DNA of 64,000 bases from Rotaria sp. Silwood1 (lineage: Eukaryota; Rotifera; Eurotatoria; Philodinida; Philodinidae). Position numbers and translations under genes: made by a program. Shown here piece by piece: positions 61,756 through 64,000 of this stretch. Under the pieces are notes generated by a model. It saw nothing but the letters and a program-made list of their open reading frames with translations. It did not search any database and was not told where the DNA came from. The stretch covers positions 157,671-221,670 of the forward strand of contig CAJNOP010000222.1 of the NCBI GenBank assembly GCA_905250075.1, read 5' to 3'. The first letter of the stretch is position 1; each line of letters opens with the position of its first letter.

Positions 61756-62379
61756 ATTCAATTATTTCTCTTTTTGTCTGTTATGTAAACATCATCATCA
61801 TCATCATTTTTTGTGTTCATCATGTCTGTATATAAAATCGTTATTATATGTATAAAAACAAAACAAAAAAAACAAAAAATAAAACCTATTTACACATATT
61901 ATTTTTCTTTAACGTCGTTCGTTAGATATATTTTCTCTTTTGCCACTATTATATATTATAGAAAAACAACAACAACAATTGTTCGCTTTAAATGCGATTA
62001 ACTTTCTATGGATGACAAAAGATTTTCTTCTTTTTTTTCTTTTTTTGTCTATGTGTTGTCTGTTTTAACCTTATATTATAGAACGTGTCGGTGTAGTTCA
62101 AGATGTTCTTTCTTCGTTTTTTTTTGCTGTTCAATATATAACATTCAATTTTTTTTTTTTTCAAGAAACTATAAAAAAAAAAAAACATTACATTCTTGTT
62201 CATCATAATGGCAGATGTTGTTGTTTTAAAGCAAAAAAATAAAAAACGGTTAAAAGTGAAATATTTTAAGGGCATATAAAGAAAAATAGCATTTCTTGTG
62301 AAAGAAATAAAAGAAAAAGAAAAAAAAAGACGAAGTATTGTAACACTTTTTCTTCTAAGACAAGATTTTAGTTTATAAC
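61756..62379. other. Intergenic interval after PAN3
   Basis: PAN3 3' UTR with an AATAAA near 61878, then T- and A-runs. ORFs here are low-complexity. The promoter of the next gene lies in this short gap. Confidence 0.5.
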
Positions 62380-63948
62380 ATGACACAATTTGAAATAAAT
62401 AATTCAAATAATAATGAACTAGATCGTATTCTTCCATTACCATATCTTCCAACATATATTGCACGGTTAGTATTCTATAATATTTTTACTAGATTGATAT
62501 TTCTTTTGTTTTTTTCAAAATACATTCTCAAAGAAATATTTTTTGTAAGATGAAATTGTATTGTTGATTTGTTAATTGTAATGTTTCGTTTAAGAACGAG
62601 AACATAAGGATAGCTTCCTTTTGTGACTATTAAATCAAACTTTTTCATGAAACGAAAAATGAAGAAACGCCGCCAGTTTCTTCAATCAAGCTAAAACTAT
62701 TTTCACGTATATACTATACTCTGTTTTGGATGGATATTATTCTTTTGTGTTTCGAAAAATATTGTTGTATGTACTGATTTTTGGCAACTCTATTCAAATC
62801 AATATACATTTTTAGCATTCTTTCGATATTTTAGCTTTTTTTTTATTCGAAGGATAAAGCATAAAATGATATCCACTCGAAACAGTAACTAGTGCCTATA
62901 AATATAATTTAAAATTCGATTGAAAATAACATTACAAAGAAACATAAGCCGTTATTCAACATTGTAATCTTAGTATCTCATAGAAGACAATATCTGAAAA
63001 CTTTGAGTCTATGAAAAGCTTTGCCTTAGTCATCGAGATCTACTTGCTCGAAAAATTTCAAATGTTTCTGATCAGCTATTCTCTAGAAAATTATTCTGTA
63101 AACATTCGCTATGATTTCAATTTTATTCTTCGAAATAAATTAAGATTTTTTTGGATATTCATTTTAATATCAAAAAAAAGATGAATAAAATAAGATCGAT
63201 CTTAAAATATTAATAAATTCTTGAATGAACTTTTAGTCGTCCGAATAATACAAAATTAAATTCAGAAGATACAATATCAATTTATAATTCAATATTTACA
63301 ACAAATTGGCAGAAAGCATCTGATAATTATGCTACAAAACATCGTAATATTTATGGTTCATCATATATAAATATTGATCTTGAATCGATTCAAACATTAC
63401 CAAAACAATATGATACATATAAACAATATCTTTATCAACAAGATGATCCTAATTCAACAGTATGTTGTTAATTCATTAAATTGTTCTTAGAAATTTATTT
63501 TTGCTATTAGGATTCATTGAACCGTATTCATCCGTTAATTGTTCCAAATCATTTAACGTAAATTAAATTTTTGTTTTTAAGAAAATTTATTTATTTATTT
63601 ATTTATTTTTCATTAGACAAACAAGTATGAAATGGTCTCAATTTCTTGATGAACATCCTGATCGTTTTAAAATTGCTTATCCATTACCTGATGAAGAAAA
63701 TGATTTATATATTCCATCTCGACCAGGTCGTTATCCTGTAAGTTTTTATTTTTATTAAATTGTAATTTTTGATAGCCTTTTTTTTTCTCTATTAAGTATC
63801 AAACAAATAAAGAATTACCTAATTTCTATACGGGATTAACAAGTCGAATTCATCCTGCAACAAATCCATTTCGACAATTAGAGTCAAGACAAAAATCTAC
63901 AAGTGCTCATCCAATATGGTTTCCTTATGGTACTGCACGTCGTCGATA
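62380..63948 (+). CDS. Five-exon gene, 209-aa protein of unknown function
   Basis: Exons 62380-62465, 63237-63459, 63511-63557, 63617-63738 and 63797-63948, all GT-AG and in frame. The protein is soluble, with no signal peptide or membrane segment. It is rich in Tyr, Pro and Asn, with short motif-like segments: RILPLPYLPTYIARRPNN, NSIFTTNWQKASDNY, TSMKWSQFLDEHPDRFKIAY, IPSRPGRYPYQTNKELPNFY and SRIHPATNPFRQL, ending WFPYGTARRR. Small Pro/Tyr-rich proteins of this style include axonemal microtubule inner proteins, but this is a guess from composition. It follows PAN3 head-to-tail 624 bp downstream. The regular exon structure argues for a real, conserved gene. Confidence 0.7.
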
Positions 63949-64000
63949 ATAAACAATCACAATTTTATAATACTATTTATTCGATAAACATCAATTTCAA

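Noticed and set aside
62006-62464. 152-codon minus-strand ORF rich in Lys/Phe
   Set aside because: Low-complexity A/T runs overlapping the start of the real plus-strand gene at 62380.

Overview
The window looks like nuclear DNA of a microscopic metazoan, most likely a bdelloid rotifer. The composition is AT-rich. The genuine genes (PAN3, a Jupiter/HN1 homologue, a small C-terminal gene) have many exons separated by tiny GT-AG introns of about 50-80 bp. There are TGTGGG-type tracts, which I recall as the bdelloid telomeric hexamer. There are also FG-GAP/VCBS propeller proteins and an ankyrin-ADP-ribosyltransferase, both of kinds I associate with bdelloid accessory DNA. The assignment is inference from gene style and repeats; no marker gene proves it.

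Layout. 1-9.6 kb is repeat-rich: a 34-bp minisatellite, repeated head-to-head (TGTGGG)n/(CCCACA)n tracts, several foldback elements and a hAT-like MITE, around one intact single-exon gene (ankyrin + ART, 5094-6239). 10-18 kb is a graveyard: an unrecognised gene piece plus a Maf C-terminus, an RTE/BovB-type LINE with two in-frame stops, a serine-protease-like ORF on the minus strand, and a three-exon RasGAP fragment cut by a 950-bp palindrome. 18-24 kb is mostly non-coding with one nested TIR element.

24.07-42.93 kb is a very large imperfect inverted duplication. Each arm carries one FG-GAP/VCBS gene: a short N-terminal exon with a membrane anchor and Thr-rich stalk, a multi-kb intron, and an exon encoding a seven-bladed propeller. 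The two genes are convergent about a 2.2-kb spacer. Introns and 3' flanks next to the propeller exons look about 95% identical by eye, yet blades 2-4 differ strongly. That mosaic is the most interesting signal in the window. The right arm is about 3 kb longer because at least five mobile elements have inserted into it; the left arm supplies an approximate empty site.

43-48.6 kb holds decayed mariner/Tc1 transposase pieces and unidentified coding remnants. 49-64 kb is a normal gene-dense plus-strand block: Jupiter/HN1 homologue with an 18-nt micro-exon, PAN3 in 16 exons, and a five-exon gene of unknown function. PAN3 introns have been colonised by at least five TIR/foldback elements, including a hAT MITE nested in a foldback and a Mutator-like element with a FLYWCH zinc-finger fragment and a 10-bp target duplication.

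All identities quoted are by-eye estimates. Exon boundaries were set by reading frame plus GT/AG signals.
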